DNA of 64,000 nucleotides from Ischnura elegans (GCF_921293095.1 NC_060246.1:89215030-89279029), one strand, 5' to 3'. Numbered from the stretch's first letter, positions 1-14,700 are shown. The notes: generated by a model from the letters alone, not told the origin. Made by a program: numbers and translations.

Positions 1-1700
1 GCAGGCATACGCGTCCAAGTCATACTCATTATTCAGGTCCTCATTATTGCTATTGCGTCACGAGTTGAGTTCCCTTTTCTAAAACAAAACTGATCTTCGT
101 TGGCTTCTTTATCCTTCTCCTGTCAACATAGCCAATTGACTTCTCTGACCCTTTGATCATTCCGTTTTAATATTATCCTATCCTTCCTCTACAGTCTGTG
201 CAATTCCAATCTCCTGTATACTATTGTCCACCAGATCCTGATATTCTCTCTCCATAGTCCCCTTCAGCGCTCCAACACTCCGTTTCCTCACCATCCTTAT
301 TTTCATAAGTCTTTTGAATCTTACGTTGCATTTCATAACCACTAGGTTGTGGTCTGAATCCGCATCCGCTGCAGGGAGCTGCGCGAGTTTTTCACGTTAT
401 TCCTAAACTTACGTCTTACCATAATGTAGTCTATCTGATATTTCACCAAATCCCCTGGAATTTTCCATGTGTACTTTCACCTTTAATGATGATCGAACTT
501 CGTGTTTGTGATTAATTTCTTTCTCCTGCAGGATTGTGCTGCTTTCTCTCCCCTGTCGTTCCGAATTCCTAGTCCAAAATCTCCTATTTCGTGCCCATCC
601 CTCCCTTCCCCGACTGAGGCGTTCCAGTCCTCCACCACTACCAGATTTTTCTTACCCGGGGTGTCTCTAATTATTTCCTCGAGCTGTTCGTACATCTCTT
701 TTACTTCTTCCTCCCTGTGATTACTAGTGGGCATGTAAACTGGAACCACCACGAGGTTGGTGGGTCTCGCCTCAATTCGCTTACCTGGTCTATACCTACC
801 AGACGCTTACCCATCTTCCCGTTTAGTACTAAAGCTACCCCTCCCTGACTTTCCTCCTCACCACTATGCATAACCATATACCCATCTCTCCAATAGTCCG
901 CACAATCCTTCCACCTCACTTCGTATACTTACGTGGCAAATATTCCAACTGAAAATTATTGCCGAATTTTGAAAGACTGCGTTGATGATAGATATAGAAG
1001 TTGCCAACTATACCTATATTTTGCAATGGTTTTCTCATGGGCCACAGGCCCACGAAATAAACGAATTTATTATTATATTATTATTATTATTATATTTTAA
1101 AATTTGCTCCAACAAAACAAGGGAAAAATTAGGAATTGACCTCCCATGTATAATATAATATTATCTTATCTATCCTACCTTCATTCATTTCCCTTTTGAT
1201 ATTTTCTAACTTCCCCGCCCTCATCATTGTCCTCACATTCCACGTCCCTACATTTGTAACTGACTTTTTCTTCTCCTACTGCATGGTCTTCTTTTCTTCT
1301 TTCTTTATTGCTGCTGATGATGGCGATAAGTCTCGCTTGTATTTCGCACGTTGACGACCCCGAGGAGCTTGCCACCTGTTTGCCGTGAACGACACCCGCC
1401 CTTTGTGAACGGGTCCTGTTCGATGAGAATCCGAGGCTCATTTGGTTGTACTCCATGTTTACAGAGACGATACAGCTGATAGGGTTTCCCACTTCCATTT
1501 TAGCAGTGTTTTTTATGTGACACCTTCACGTGGACTACTTTTCGTCTGACTCCTATCCTTCGACCTATTTGGCATGGGTGGCCCTACCGGGAATAATTTA
1601 GGATTCATCCCGCCAGAGTAACTAAAGTAGTCATAGGAACTCGCAAGCCCTTCCAACGCGATAAGAATGTAGCCTAGGGGTGAGGAGACATGCATATAAT
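1..1700 (-). mobile_element. APE-type non-LTR retrotransposon (LINE), 5' part, degraded
   Basis: Read on the minus strand, this is the 5' region and endonuclease part of a LINE. The 5' end lies near 1690, and its leader resembles the leaders at 33267, 35520, 20936 and 50226. The endonuclease/exonuclease/phosphatase (EEP) start, with a GTWNVRTM-type motif, sits near 1180-1260 in a frame broken by stops. Pieces at 701-919 (RWKD..DYW.DGY) and 483-752 ([13 protein letters not shown], then GKKNLVVVEDWN) follow in different frames, so the ORF is frameshifted. The 930-1180 segment interrupts the EEP region and holds an (ATT)n tract. The reverse transcriptase part would lie left of the window. The clade is not settled; it belongs to the same family as 50226-53545. 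Confidence 0.8.
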
Positions 1701-2229
1701 CATTATAAATATTTTACAGACGCAATGATCTCCAAAATATAGATAGATCAATCAATGAATTCTTTCTTTATTCTTGTCAACTTTCGCACATATTTGTGCG
1801 TTTGAAAGCAAGGCCTTCTCACGAAAGAATATTTTTTTATCTTGAGGCCACATGGCTGTGTGGACTGAAATCAATCGGCCATTTAAACTCATTGGGAAAA
1901 TTATCTACGTGATCAAAGAGTGATGCCCATTGTGGTAGTGGTTTATGCTAGTGATTGAATAATGCGGTCTACGAGTAACCTCTTCATTTTCAACTTCTAA
2001 TTGCTATGTTCCGGAACAGACTCTGCAATAGCTTTTGCTTAGCATTTACATAATGGCCCTTTTTATAATCTCCTTCCAATTCATCAAACCACTAATTTCT
2101 AAAGTTGTTAATGCAATTCACTTCCTCGTTACCTGACAGCTGTGACAATATCTCTCTAATGTGGTATGCAAATGTTGAACTGCTGTGCCCACTCAGCTTT
2201 ATCTCAAAACAAATAATATTTTTTTGCAG
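1701..2229 (+). other. 5' flank / 5'-UTR intron of APN gene 1
   Basis: No coding sequence is seen. The segment aligns closely with 35521-36102 upstream of gene 2, so it belongs to the duplicated unit. It ends in a polypyrimidine tract and a TTTTTTGCAG acceptor at 2229, 25 bases before the gene 1 ATG. The transcript therefore probably has at least one upstream non-coding exon outside this segment. No convincing TATA box or initiator was identified. Confidence 0.55.
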
Positions 2230-2254
2230 GTAAAAGCAATTACGAGTTCTGAAT

Positions 2255-2772
2255 ATGGATAAGATCTTCCTGGCTGTGGCAGTGTACATAGCATGGGGGG
2301 CATTAGGGCTGAGTTTAGCGGATAAGATGTTTGAGGACCCTCGAACGGCATTAGAGGGAACCAGCGGATCAGGTGAAGACAGGGGTCCAGATTACTACAG
2401 ACTCCCGAAAGGGGTCACTCCGTTGACTTATGAGCTGCGAATGATTCCTTTCCTCGATGAAGACAACCAAACGTTCAAAGGAGACGTCACGATCAAGCTG
2501 CTGATCAACTCTGCCACGAGGAACATAACGTTGCACTCTTGGGCGTTGAACGTATCTGATATTCGGATTTTTGAATTCGACCCACCAAATGTTGAGATCC
2601 CCGTTCAGAACTTCCGCCTGGAGCGAGACAGGGACTTTTTGGTGGTGGAATCACAAATGACTCTTGTAGAGAACAAAATGTACCTTCTTCGTTTGAAATT
2701 CGAAGGCGAACTCGATGACAGCAACGTTGGGTTTTTCAAAAGCTCCTACGAAGACAGTATGGGGAGACGGCA
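2255..2772 (+). CDS. APN gene 1, coding exon 1
   Basis: The exon begins at 2230 after a 5'-UTR acceptor; coding starts at ATG 2255. It encodes the signal peptide ([19 protein letters not shown]) and the start of the M1 N-terminal domain ([18 protein letters not shown]). The donor is CA|GTAAGT at 2773, leaving two bases of a Gln codon. Confidence 0.93.
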
Positions 2773-5700
2773 GTAAGTAAATGCAAAATTAAAAAATTAT
2801 CCATACATGAAAAAAATATCTATGCTATTTCACCATTATAAATTAGTACTTAATACCTACTAGATAATTACATCATCTAATATAAATAATTTGTAGAATC
2901 AAGAGAGGGTCTTCATTTGACTAGCGCGTAAAGATATGATATGACGTATATATATCATTAATTTCTTTATAGTATGAGGTGTTTTTTTTATTTAATTCCA
3001 ATTGTACGGGAAAAGAGACTAACTTCGATTCAGTGTACCGTATTTTTTTATATTTGCTGTAACTGGAGATCACCTGCAGTGCTTCAATATTAATGTTTAC
3101 TGTCACATGGTTTTAAAGGCGAGTCTAATTAATCCTAATTACCCGTTATTTTACCAATAAACCTACTCACTTACTTTAATATCACATTTCTTGTCGCAGA
3201 TGGCTGGCTGCAACTCAGTTTCAGGGAGCATTTGCCAGAACGGCATTTCCTTGTTTTGATGAACCACACCTTAGAGCCAATTTCTCCATAAGCGTTGCAA
3301 GGCCACGCAATATGAATACATTGAGCAACATGAATCTGAAACGGTTACCAGTTGCTGAGTGAGTAATAAAAATAAATTATGTAAGTGAATCTTTTTAACG
3401 GAAATTAGACTTAAGAAGTATAATATAAAGTTTCCAGTTAAAACCACTATTCTTAATTCCACATATGGTTTAACATATATCACATTTAAAATCGAATTTA
3501 CTAATTAAAATTTGTAATAGACTTTTCTGTAAAATATTTGGTCTTTAATGCATTCAAGGTAAAGCTCATATAGGCACATGGTTTTATATGAATTTTTAAT
3601 TCCGCTGCTGATAGCATTTTTGTATGACCCATTTCTTGCTTTTAGAAATTTTATTCTCTGCCTTTTTTTGTTTCCAAGCATCAATGTTCTTTCTATTTCT
3701 TAGTGGTAAATTCTTGTAGTCATTGAAAAGAGGTAAGTTTTATCACATCCAGTTTTTTTCTTTTTCCATGGCTGGAATTATTAAGGTTATTTTGGGACAA
3801 AGGTTATTTTATCGTTGACCTAGCGTAATTCCATTATTTTACGAAAAAAATATCAAGAAGCAACAATGACAAAGGATATGATATTTGAAAGAATTTTAAT
3901 TCTCTGTTGTATTTTATCATTTAAGCCCAAAGCTTCCTGATAATTATATTTGGGATCACTTTGAGGAGACGCCAAAAATGCCCACTTATTTAGTGGCTTT
4001 TGTCGTCTCCAACTTCACGTATATGAAGGCAGAAGGCCATGAGTTCCGGGTTTGGACCAGAAGAGAGTATATTAATGATGTCGCATATAGCTTGAGAATT
4101 GGCCCAACACTTTTAGAGGTCATGAAGAATATTACTGGGATCGCATATTCTCTACCGAAGATGGATATTGTTGCACTGCCAGGTTTCAGAGGAGCCATGG
4201 AGAACTGGGGACTAGTTACTCAGAAGTAAGTGTGCGAGGTTTGCGGAGTTTAAGATTTATGCTGGGAAAATGTCGCATATATTAAAATGGTACCTCATGT
4301 AGATCATTTAACCTTATATATGCGAACTTACTTATTAAACCGTGAGTATTAATTAAAACCTGCGTCATGGACAGTTGTGTGTGCTTCACAAATGATTAAT
4401 TTTTTCCTCAATATTTAAAGTCGTGAGTAGAAAGATTTTTCGAAATATTAACCGAAATGTTAAGTATACACGGCCAGTTTTTATATTTTTTCTCTTCAAT
4501 CTTGGTTTGAAGTAGCTGCTTTTCCGCGCTAATTCTGGTGGATGATAATCTTTGCATATTTTACGGCCTACCGTATTACAGTGTGGCCTTTATTTCGGCG
4601 AAAACGGTAGCATCAGGTAGTTGGGTGGTCATTTACCACCTGTTGACCTTTCAGAAAATGCTCGTATTTGGCTAAACTCGCAATGTCACCCGCATTCGCG
4701 CTTAAATTCCATTGTAGCACACCTGACGTGGTTTGTAATATTTCATTTACTTTACATGACCAGGGGTATGATTCTGGTTTTTTCTGGATAAAGCCAACGC
4801 GATTTGTCACAAATATGCCAACGGCGAATGAATTTGTATTCTCGTTTTCATTCGCTAGCTATTTCGCCAGAAAAACTTTGCTTCATCCCTCTGGAGACGA
4901 AAAAGTTAATCTCGTTCTTTCCGGCGAGCATATAGCAAATGTAAAAATTCGCCATGAGCGAGTTTCGCTAGCGGCGACGGTGAATCCGCTCTAGCGACTA
5001 GGCTAAAGAATTGATGATAGAACAACTCTTGATTTGATTACAGCTATATACCATCATTATGTTATATTTTTGATCCCAAATAGTTTAACTGTTATGCAAA
5101 TGCTTTGAATGCAACCTGTGTGTTGTTTTACTCGTCTTGTCGTTCTACGTAATTCAATAGATGGGATTAAAAGTGGGTTTGCATTTGAATGAGCCGCGAA
5201 GCTTTTGTCTGGCAAGCGTATTGTTTTATCGTAGGAGTGCTGTTACTCTGATCATATAAATGTTTGGATTGCCTGAGAATACTGTTGTTTCGGCTCTTAT
5301 GCTCGTGAGCGCTTCATCGGAAATAATAAGAAAGAGACTGACCGGATTATTCTCATATAATAGCGTACCCTCTCTAATAAATGGAGTAGTGGTGTAGTGG
5401 AAAGCGTGGCTTTCTCCCAATCTCAATTATAATCATTTAATCAATTATAAGGTCGATTCATGTCGTAGTAACTTTTTTTTCTCCACCACAAGAAAAAGGT
5501 TTGCATACTATGGTTTTCATCTTCAGAAGCAAGTCACTTGAAGTTGTCAAAATATTTTCTATGCCCAGGAAAATTTATCATCAGTTGTTCAGCTCTTATA
5601 AATACTCACTTACTGTCACTATTAGGCTTTACATTTATTTCCAACAGAGCTCTATGCAGCATAGAATGTGTAGTACGCAGTTATGCCGACTTTGGTGTTC

Positions 5701-8700
5701 ATCCAATATCAACAAATTATGTTTATAAAGGAATATTTGTATTCTTTGACTATTGTGACGTTACGTCGTAAAATCTGGTTGATTTATCACGTAGGCCCAG
5801 ACAAGGGAAATACTCCAACCGTCGGTCTCAAGCTGGATCAGGGAAAGACTCCACAAACAAGAAAAACAGCTCACAAGAAAAAGGTAGCCAAAAATAATTT
5901 ACGAGTTATTACCGTTCGATATCTATTCAAAGTAGAGTATTCAAAAAATCAGAAGTATTACAGAAAACAATGATAGTAATTCATGATTCCAAAGGAAACA
6001 TTACCAGCTAAAAACCAGCAGAATAATTGCACTAAATTTGGCATGTCTCACTAGACATGTGTCAACGACGACTCCACGAGCACAAGAGAGCTTGCCTATG
6101 CAGGATTAGGCAGGATGTGAGGGGAGGGATTCTTCCAGGGAGTGGAGGGGTAGCCAGGCGAATTCAACTACTGCGCCACTGATGCGTCACTGCCCCTGCA
6201 GAAACGGCCGCTCCGCAAAACACCATTCCCTGGTTTTGAGACAACAGCATACCAGCCAGAATTTTTCCCTCAACTTCTGGGTTGGAGACATCAGTTGAAT
6301 CAGAGGGATATTCATTGGAACACATGGAGGGGAAGGAGATACTGGGGTGAGGTGTTGGAGGGAGAGAGAGTTGTGATAGGACAATGGTAAAACTTCTCAC
6401 TCCAAGTGCAATACTAAAGCCTTAGTACCGATTTCCCCTTGCTTGCCAAGGAGTAAGTATTTCTCCGCAGTAGTCCTATATAAGTCTTGCATTGCAGGTA
6501 GTTTGGTTCGGGGTTGTTTCGGGGCTGTTTCAGAGGCTGATTCCAGAGGCTGAGTTTCCAGAGGCAGGATTTTCAGAGACAGGATTTTGCTACAGGCCTT
6601 TTGGAACTTTTCGCGCTAAGTTCTGCGGATAAGTTCGGAGGAAGTTCGAGGAAGTTCGAGGAATTTCTGGGGGGGGGAGGGGTACCAGAAATTTTTGGGG
6701 GGGGAACACTAAAAAATGCCACACTATTCTTCTCCAAAATCTTATCCTTGCCTTACATAAGTACCTTAGCGTACGAAAAAAGGCTTATCATTTTCTTCCG
6801 TAAGTAAACCATAAGAAACAGATGTCTCTCTTATTTAATGCCATTTAGGTTAGGCTAAAATTGAAAATAATTACCCATAAGTTTCAACGAAGTGACTTTT
6901 GGACTCGTTGTTTACATCCAAGAAAAAGATGAAAAACAAAGAGATCGGTTGTATGTTCAACTAAGGAAAACGAATAACGAATAAGCAATACTGTACAACA
7001 ATACTTAATGTAGCAATTTGATAGTATCACGCAAAAAATAAAACAATGCATAATATAGGTTCGAAGATTTTCGCGGCGTTGATTAGAATATATTTCCATT
7101 CTATTCGGGTTTTCACCGCGTTTGTTGTTTTTTATGACAACGGTTTCGCTGGCGTTACAGTCAGCGTCTTCAGGTCGAAGGTGTGTGAAAAATTGGAAAA
7201 TTTTTCCGCCTTTTATAGGCATAAAATTTTCCGCCTTATATGGGCGGTGGCGGCTGCTGATCCGCTGCTGCTCTCTCATTGGCCGGTTGTCCATCTCTCA
7301 TTGTTGGTGGTCGGAGAATCCTCTTCCATGGAAAAAAAAATTTCCAATTTTTCACACACCTTCGACCTGAAGACGCTCACTGTAACGCCAGCGAAACCGT
7401 TGTCATTAAAAACAATAAACGCGGTGAAAAGCCGAATAGAATGAAAGATCATCTAATGCATAATATATTTTAGAAATATGATTTGAACTTACCAACGTGC
7501 TTCGCGCTCTTCAATTGTTTCGGACTGCGGAGGCAGTGTGTTTATCGCTGCTATTATCTCGTGCCCAGCCCCATGACACTTCCTATCCCACTCCATTGGG
7601 AACCCATGGTCTTTTATTGAAGTCGTTTCCTCAACCTGCCGCACGTTTGCCGGGGCGGCGCCACGTATTCTGGAGGGCAAGAATTAGCGGGTAAGTTAAT
7701 TTCCGTATTGTTGAGCGCATACTACAGGTGAGTGGAAATAGTCATTTTTGTAATTGATTAAGATTTACTTTTCATTTATTTTCGAATGTTAGTCTTCTGC
7801 ATTATTTCCTTATTGTTCTACATTAATATTTCGTGGATATATATCGCGGATTTACTGAAAAAAGGAAAATGCCGTGGACGTGTGTGGTACCGCGTTGCAC
7901 CACTGGTTATGGCCACAAGACTTCGGGGATTTCGCTTTTTAGAGTCCCCAAGGACCCTGAGAAGCGATGAAATAGCTGTACGATTCCTTTTTTTGGTGTG
8001 CTAAAGCTCCAAAATTTATACATATTTTAAATTACAGGTTCTGCTGTTCCAGTGGTCAATGTCATTCACAGTGGAGGAATGAAGTAACACTGAGAAAATG
8101 CAAGATGTGCGACGGCTTTCATCAATTATTCATCATTCTCTCCTACTAAATTGAATCTCTTAGAATGATTGGTAATTAGAAATAGAAATTAGTAATAGAA
8201 AGAATTAATAGAAATGTTAAATTGTGAGTACTTAAAATTAATTTTTCATGACATTACCTTGCATTGATTGTATAAATAATCTCAGTTTCAATAGCATTGT
8301 GTAATCATTCTGGAAATGTAGATTTGATGTGTGTGTACATTATATAAGTTGGAAAAATGTGAATCGTTTTCATTCTTAATACCTCTTTCGATGATTTCTT
8401 TTAATGCAGCTGTTATCGATGGTGCGTGCAACTCTCATGAAAAGTACATTTACCGCGTATTAGCAGTATTAGCCTGTGGTTTCTGTCGTACAGTGGCGCC
8501 AACTCCATGGGGCCTGAGGGGGCCCGAGCCCCCCCAAAAATTCGTAACAGACGTGAGGAAAAAATGTGTCAGGCTAGTCAATTTTCCCCGGAGTATCCAG
8601 ATATCGAGATTCGAGTGATCAGGGTTCTAATGTTGATCATATGGCTCTTCTAAAATGCTTAAAAAACTTAAATTTCACAACTTATAAAATTTACCGGGGC

Positions 8701-11700
8701 AAGGTCCTCGGTTTGGGCCCCCCCCAATATTTTTTGTAAGTCGGCACCCCTGCTGTCGTACTACTCATCTTATTTTTGGGCGAGGGATAATATTTCAGAT
8801 TTTCCAGCACCTGAAAGTGATCAGACATCCGCGAATCCCTCGGATTATATCCATTGCACTGTTTTCGTGGAAGTTTATTCGGAAATTATTTGCAAAATCT
8901 CTTTCGTTCTTATCTTTCATATGGTATTTTACTTCTTTAAATCTCAAATTATTCCTTTGGTGAGTAGGCAAGCATCGTTATAAAATAGCCTTTAACGGTA
9001 ATAATGGTACTTCCGGAAATTATTCACCCCGTTCAAGGATTAAATATGCCTATTCTATACCCGCAAAACGTCCCTAGGATAGAATCATTTTTTAGGTTTG
9101 CTGTGCCCTGCCATTATTATTATCACTTGATCGAGACTCAGGAGATTAAAAACATTAACACACGTCACTTCATAAGAAGTATTTCACTTCGGCCTTGGTA
9201 AGAAGCCGTTTGCGTTTCTGATATTATATTTGTTAATAGTGTTTGAAAGCAAGGAATAACATCTATATTCTTATAAGGCCGTGGAAACATGCCGATGGGC
9301 TCAGAGGCAATGGTGCGTACGTAGCTTCTATGACAACTTATATTAACGTTTACCACAAGATAGCTATAAATAATTATTTCCTTAAATATACCTTTCCTCA
9401 CTACAAAAGGTTTTAACTGCTGACAATCTTTCGTTATGGCTGTAACTGATTTTACAAAGGTATGGAAGCAGACGAAGCTGAAATCCAACGCCTTCCATTT
9501 GATTAATACTCACGTATGAGAACAATTTATAGGTATTTTTCGCTATAAGATGTTAAGTGCATATGAAATTGTTAACTTATAACCACTGTCGATGTGTTTA
9601 TATTCATTTTTGCCATAAATTAGTTCATAATTACTGAAGTATCGTATACAGATACGTAGGAAACTTGCCCTTCAGGATAGGTGGCGCCCCTACCGGCCTC
9701 AACGGGAAACGGCTTCATTAAATGACCATGCCTGAACGGAGAGTGTCCAGACCTTCTCATATTCTAAGACCGTGCTCGTGCCCATTGAATTATGGGTATC
9801 GTCATGGCATACGACGCAGTATTTCGCCAAGAGAACGAAGTTACCCAAACTGAAGCGTTAAGCGGGGCGAAAAGGACGAGAATAATCGCGGAGAAAATTT
9901 TCGCTTCGCTTCGAGTTGCCATAGTGAAGCGAAGACTCGGGTGAAAGGAGAACGAGAATCACCGCCCAGGATTTTATTCGTTACAGAACCTCCATTTTGT
10001 TGTCCATCCACCTTTTCTTCGGTCTTCCTCTTGATAATCCTCCCTCTGGGGCCATATAATTTGCTAATTTAATAAATATCTTTCGTTCTTAATCCGATTA
10101 TGGCAAACCATAACGAAATGCAGGGAGAATTAGTGACTTGTTAGGTCTTATTTTAAGTTATTGCCACACATTTCGGGAGTTTCAAATACCTTCAGATCAT
10201 GGTATACCTTGTTTGTAACTAAAGTCCTTACTTTCATTTCTACTTAATTTTACTGTTTTACCTGTAGTCTCTGGATATTTAAAATCGTTAACTCTGTAAT
10301 AGGTAATAATGAGTGGTAAGTTTCACACGAATAATCCGTCGCCATAAAATACTAGGAGGTATGGAAGTATGTGATCCGTGAATGAGCGAATTAAGAGAAG
10401 TAAAATGCGTAGATGCAGCAAGGGAAAGGAACGGAAGGACAGAGAGGACACAAAAGCAGAATAGCCATCTTGCATTTATAAATTGAATTCCGAGAGGTAA
10501 TGGACACTTTTAGATTATTTTCTGAGAATGTATCATGTGTTTGGCATGCAATAAACGCAAGGCCGATGTGTGGGGGGGTGGCAACAAGGACCAGACAGCC
10601 AACGGTCTTCTCATATTTGAGATTAAAAACAACGTTAAACAATTGATGCACGAAATTATTCTCTTTATTTTAATGTGAAAGTCATTCATATGGCATTAAA
10701 TGATTGAGGCTCAACAATACACAAAACAATACAAACGTAATCGCAACCGTATTAAAAAATATTGTCTATTTTTAACCGTGTTGGGGAAGGGGATCACTTG
10801 TCCCCGTGCTCCCCCCTAAATCCACCAGTGATCAAACGGTTAAGAACAATAACTGAACTGAAAGTAGACGTAATCATCAATTCACATAAATTTTGCGATC
10901 AAAACTTTAATTTGATAGTATATATACATAAATTAGTGTGAAAAGGCTAAGTTATGGAACAGATAGGGTGGACAAGCCAATGATTATATTTTTAATGTAA
11001 TAGTGCACTTGAACATATTCATGCACGTAAGCTAAAGCATTTTTTTAGTGCGAAATGAATGAACTTTCGTTACCTCTTATCGATCAAAATATGGCAAGAT
11101 GGCATGCCTGTGAACCCTTTTCAACGCGGTTCATATATGATTGATTTCCAAACAAGGTATAATATAATCAGTCCACTAGAATAATTCCTAATCTTTATAG
11201 CAAAAATATTTTCTAAAGCTAAAAGCATTAACACCTTAATAGGAAATAGATAGAGATTCCGATTTTTTTAGTGCAATTTCCTGAATATATAATAGAAATC
11301 GATAATTTTGTAGTAAGCCAATGCTTTAGGAATAGCAAAGCATATATTGTCTTTTGTCAAAATGAAACCATTTCGTTTTTTGATTCAGCTCTCACTAACC
11401 GCGTGTAGATAAATTCTGTTTCTCATACTTTCAGGGAGTCAATGTTACTATTAAACGACGAGGAGTCTTCGGCAGAAAAAAAGCAGCATATTTCAAATGT
11501 CTTGGCGCATGAGTTGGCACATCAGTGGTTTGGAAACCTGGTTAGTCCAGAGTGGTGGACCTGGACTTGGTTGAGCGAAGGGTTCGCCACGTACTACGAA
11601 AAGCTCGCAGTGGAAAGAGTAAGGATATTATTTATACACAATTGTGTGCAAGCCCATTAAGATTACGTATCACTTCGCCTGATCTGGTCGTATTTTTCAT

Positions 11701-14700
11701 ATGATTTCTCGATGTACCCAGCCCTTAATGTTGAAAATATTGCGGTTAATATACGCTGACCTTTTTTGGCAAATCAAAATGACTCCGTTACCTTTAAACA
11801 ATTATGTAATCGCCACATGCAGTGAAAATGTTTTGAATAAGGGTAACATTTTGATTCTGGACAGTTGATTTCGGGATGTCGTGTGGTATTTCGAAGATGA
11901 TTTAGAGCTCATTGTGCTGATGCCAACGTTGAAAGGCAAGCGAGCTCAATTAACGACTGAAGAATCGAATCGATCCTGATTCATGACTAAACGATGGGAT
12001 GTGGAGGCTGACCATGGCAATATCAAGAAAAAATATTAGATGCAAGATGATAAGTTGGACAATTAAATATTAATCAAAATGGGAACATAATGCAGAATAG
12101 TATCTTTTCTCTATTATAGATTTGGGAAACGGCTTGATTGTGATGTTGAAATCAGTGAAGAAGGTGTAATTGCAATAAAAGCTTGTGAATGTTGTGAAAT
12201 TACTTAGAGAGTATGGGGTGAAAACAATAGTTGGGAACGGAGGAAAAGAGAGTTTAAAGAGATGACAGTTACAGACATATTTAACTAGCCAAAATTGACT
12301 TTACCTGACTTGATAGTATTTTTTTTACAAGGAAGTACCAGCTCAGGCAGAGCCTATTATGAGATATGAAGTGAAACACTATGCACTTTCAAGGTCAAGG
12401 ATCGGTTAATGACCTTCCTAAGCTAATGGGGAAAAAAACCCTTCGAGCACCTGAAAATACTCCCAACCCTTCTTTCCACCCCACCTCCCACATTTTCAAA
12501 TGTTTGCGCGTGTGTATTTTTCTATGTACATATTGGTATGGTTAATTTCTTGGTTTAGTCTTGATAATGCTGCAGTGCAGCGAAATATGTCGACTGTAGT
12601 TTAATAATTTTTTATGTGGAAAGTGCAAAGTGTTTCACTTCAGATCTCACAATGTATTTCCACAAAGTATCTTCCTCATCCATCCAATTCAGAGTCTAAT
12701 ACGTCTAGCTGAAATTTAGGGCGAAAATAATAAGCTGGGTGTTAGTTATTGCAAAGAGAATGATATAATATATGAGTTTCAGTTCCTTCTGTGCATAAAA
12801 AAGGACGAAGTACTATCGCTTTATAGAATACACAGCGTATGAGGCAGTATGTCGAGATATCGCTGCCATTGTGGAAGCAGAAATCGAAGAATAAGGTATT
12901 GCACTCATATAGCAGCAATAATTTATTAATAATGCAATGGGCGGAGCCACGAAAAAATTGCAACTCTGGTCGAAATTTTATCCAGAATTTTTTTTATTAA
13001 GAATTTAATAAATATTTTAAATCGTCAAGTTTATTTTTTCGCTACGTTCTACCTCCTAAAACTTTTTACCAATGCACTTGCCGAAATTTATTCAAATGCG
13101 TTCTCGGAAAATATTTTTTCTTTGTTGCCCCCTTGAAAATATTTATGATAACATGTCTTAGAAACTTTCAAATCCACACCATTTCTCTTTGTCACACAGA
13201 AAGTTTTTGATAACAATCGGGCATCTTCTTCAATAAAAAACTTACAAATGCCGTATGACGCATATAAAATATATATTCTAGTACGAGATATAAAAATAAC
13301 AGTGAAAATCGAATTTTCGAGCCCTGGTGAATCACTAGCGCACTGGAAGTGTGAGGAGGTTAGTCCTATTTGATCCCAAATCGTACACCTTAAGTACGGG
13401 AAAAATCGCGGAGGGGGGCCTCTTCACCCTATTATCCAGCGGTATTATAAATTAGAGGAAATCTAAAGGTCCGTGCTCAGGAAATGTTTTTACTATGTCA
13501 ATGAATTTGAACTTCAGCGCATCTCACGCGGCAGGTCTGAAGTAAACCACATTAAAAATGAAATTATATCTTTTAACCAAGTGAACTGCAGAGAGTAGGC
13601 CCGATTTCATCCCATAGTAACATCATTTCTGTTGCCCCTTCGGTCGTATTTTAATCGGTTTTCAAAAAAGTCCGCGGCACGGTGATGAGTGCCATGCGAT
13701 ACACTTATTTCCAATATCTTGCAGAAAAATTTTTGTGATTGCAATGATTTGTATTTATAATTTATGGATTTGATAGATCGCGTCAAAATGTGCACAAATT
13801 AGGGTTGATATCACTAAGTGTATCTTATTTCCCCGTGAAACTCGGATCAAGTTGTCCATCAGCGACGCATGTGGCGATTTACGTAAACCCATTTAAAAGC
13901 GTGGTGAGTCACTACACATGTAGAGGTTGACTTGAGGATTCTCTTTTGTGATATTCGTGCTCTTCAACAATTGGTACGTCAGGAAATCAAAGCAAATTAC
14001 GAACGGTCAGGTGGTAGCGATGCGACCTCCTGTTAACCAGCTTCACACGTGGGCACGCTCTGTTGCAGATTGAACCCTCATGGAGAATGATTGAACAATT
14101 TGTTGTTGAAGACATGCAGCCCGCATTGTTATCCGACTCATTTTATGATCGACCAATGAACCACAGGATCGAAGATCTGCATGATGTGGAGAATGTTTTT
14201 GATGAAATTTCTTACGAAAAAGGTTAGCGGGTCAAAGCACAGAACCTACGACACATTATTTTCTTTCTATCTCATTTGTAAATTGAAAAGGAAAATAGTT
14301 CATGGTATATTCTATTCGAAAAAATGGCTCTTCTGTGAGGTGAATTTTTTTCATACTAAAACATTGAATGTATCAAGTAATTTTCTATGAACGAATTTAA
14401 AAAAAAAATACTGTATTTATATTCTTATGCTTACAGGAGAAATGCATAAATTTCTGAATAAAAATCTGTTTTCCATGTCATGCATTGTAAAAACATTTAA
14501 ATTTTCGGCATCAGTCCTATTTTGGAGTATGAAATACAATTTAGGCATTCTTATTTTAATCACTCTTCATTTTTTAAATTTCTTATGTGAATTAACTGCC
14601 ACATTTTTCTGTATATTATGGTGTGAATATTTTAAATATTGAATCATGTTAAACATTAATTAATAGAAGATAATTTTTTCTCGTGCTCATATAAATGTCT

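Larger units (their letters stand above)
4380..11105. other. Copy-1-specific 6.7-kb insert in intron 3
   Basis: Intron 3 of gene 1 aligns with gene 2 intron 3 only at its ends: up to about 4375 (matching about 38445), and again from about 11105 (CGCGGTTCATATATGATTG, matching about 38470). The material between is absent from gene 2. It holds a foldback element, a THAP fragment, a hAT MITE and otherwise unassigned AT-rich sequence. No APN coding sequence is seen. A 108-codon open frame at 4668-4994 has no recognisable motif. Confidence 0.7.

Noticed and set aside
4668-4994. 108-codon open frame in gene 1 intron 3
   Set aside because: No recognisable motif, no splice context, and repeated GCGAATG/GCTAGC-like words. 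Probably a chance frame in repetitive DNA.
5683-5973. 96-codon open frame with a basic C-terminus
   Set aside because: Starts inside AT-rich intron sequence, overlaps other short frames, and resembles no known family.
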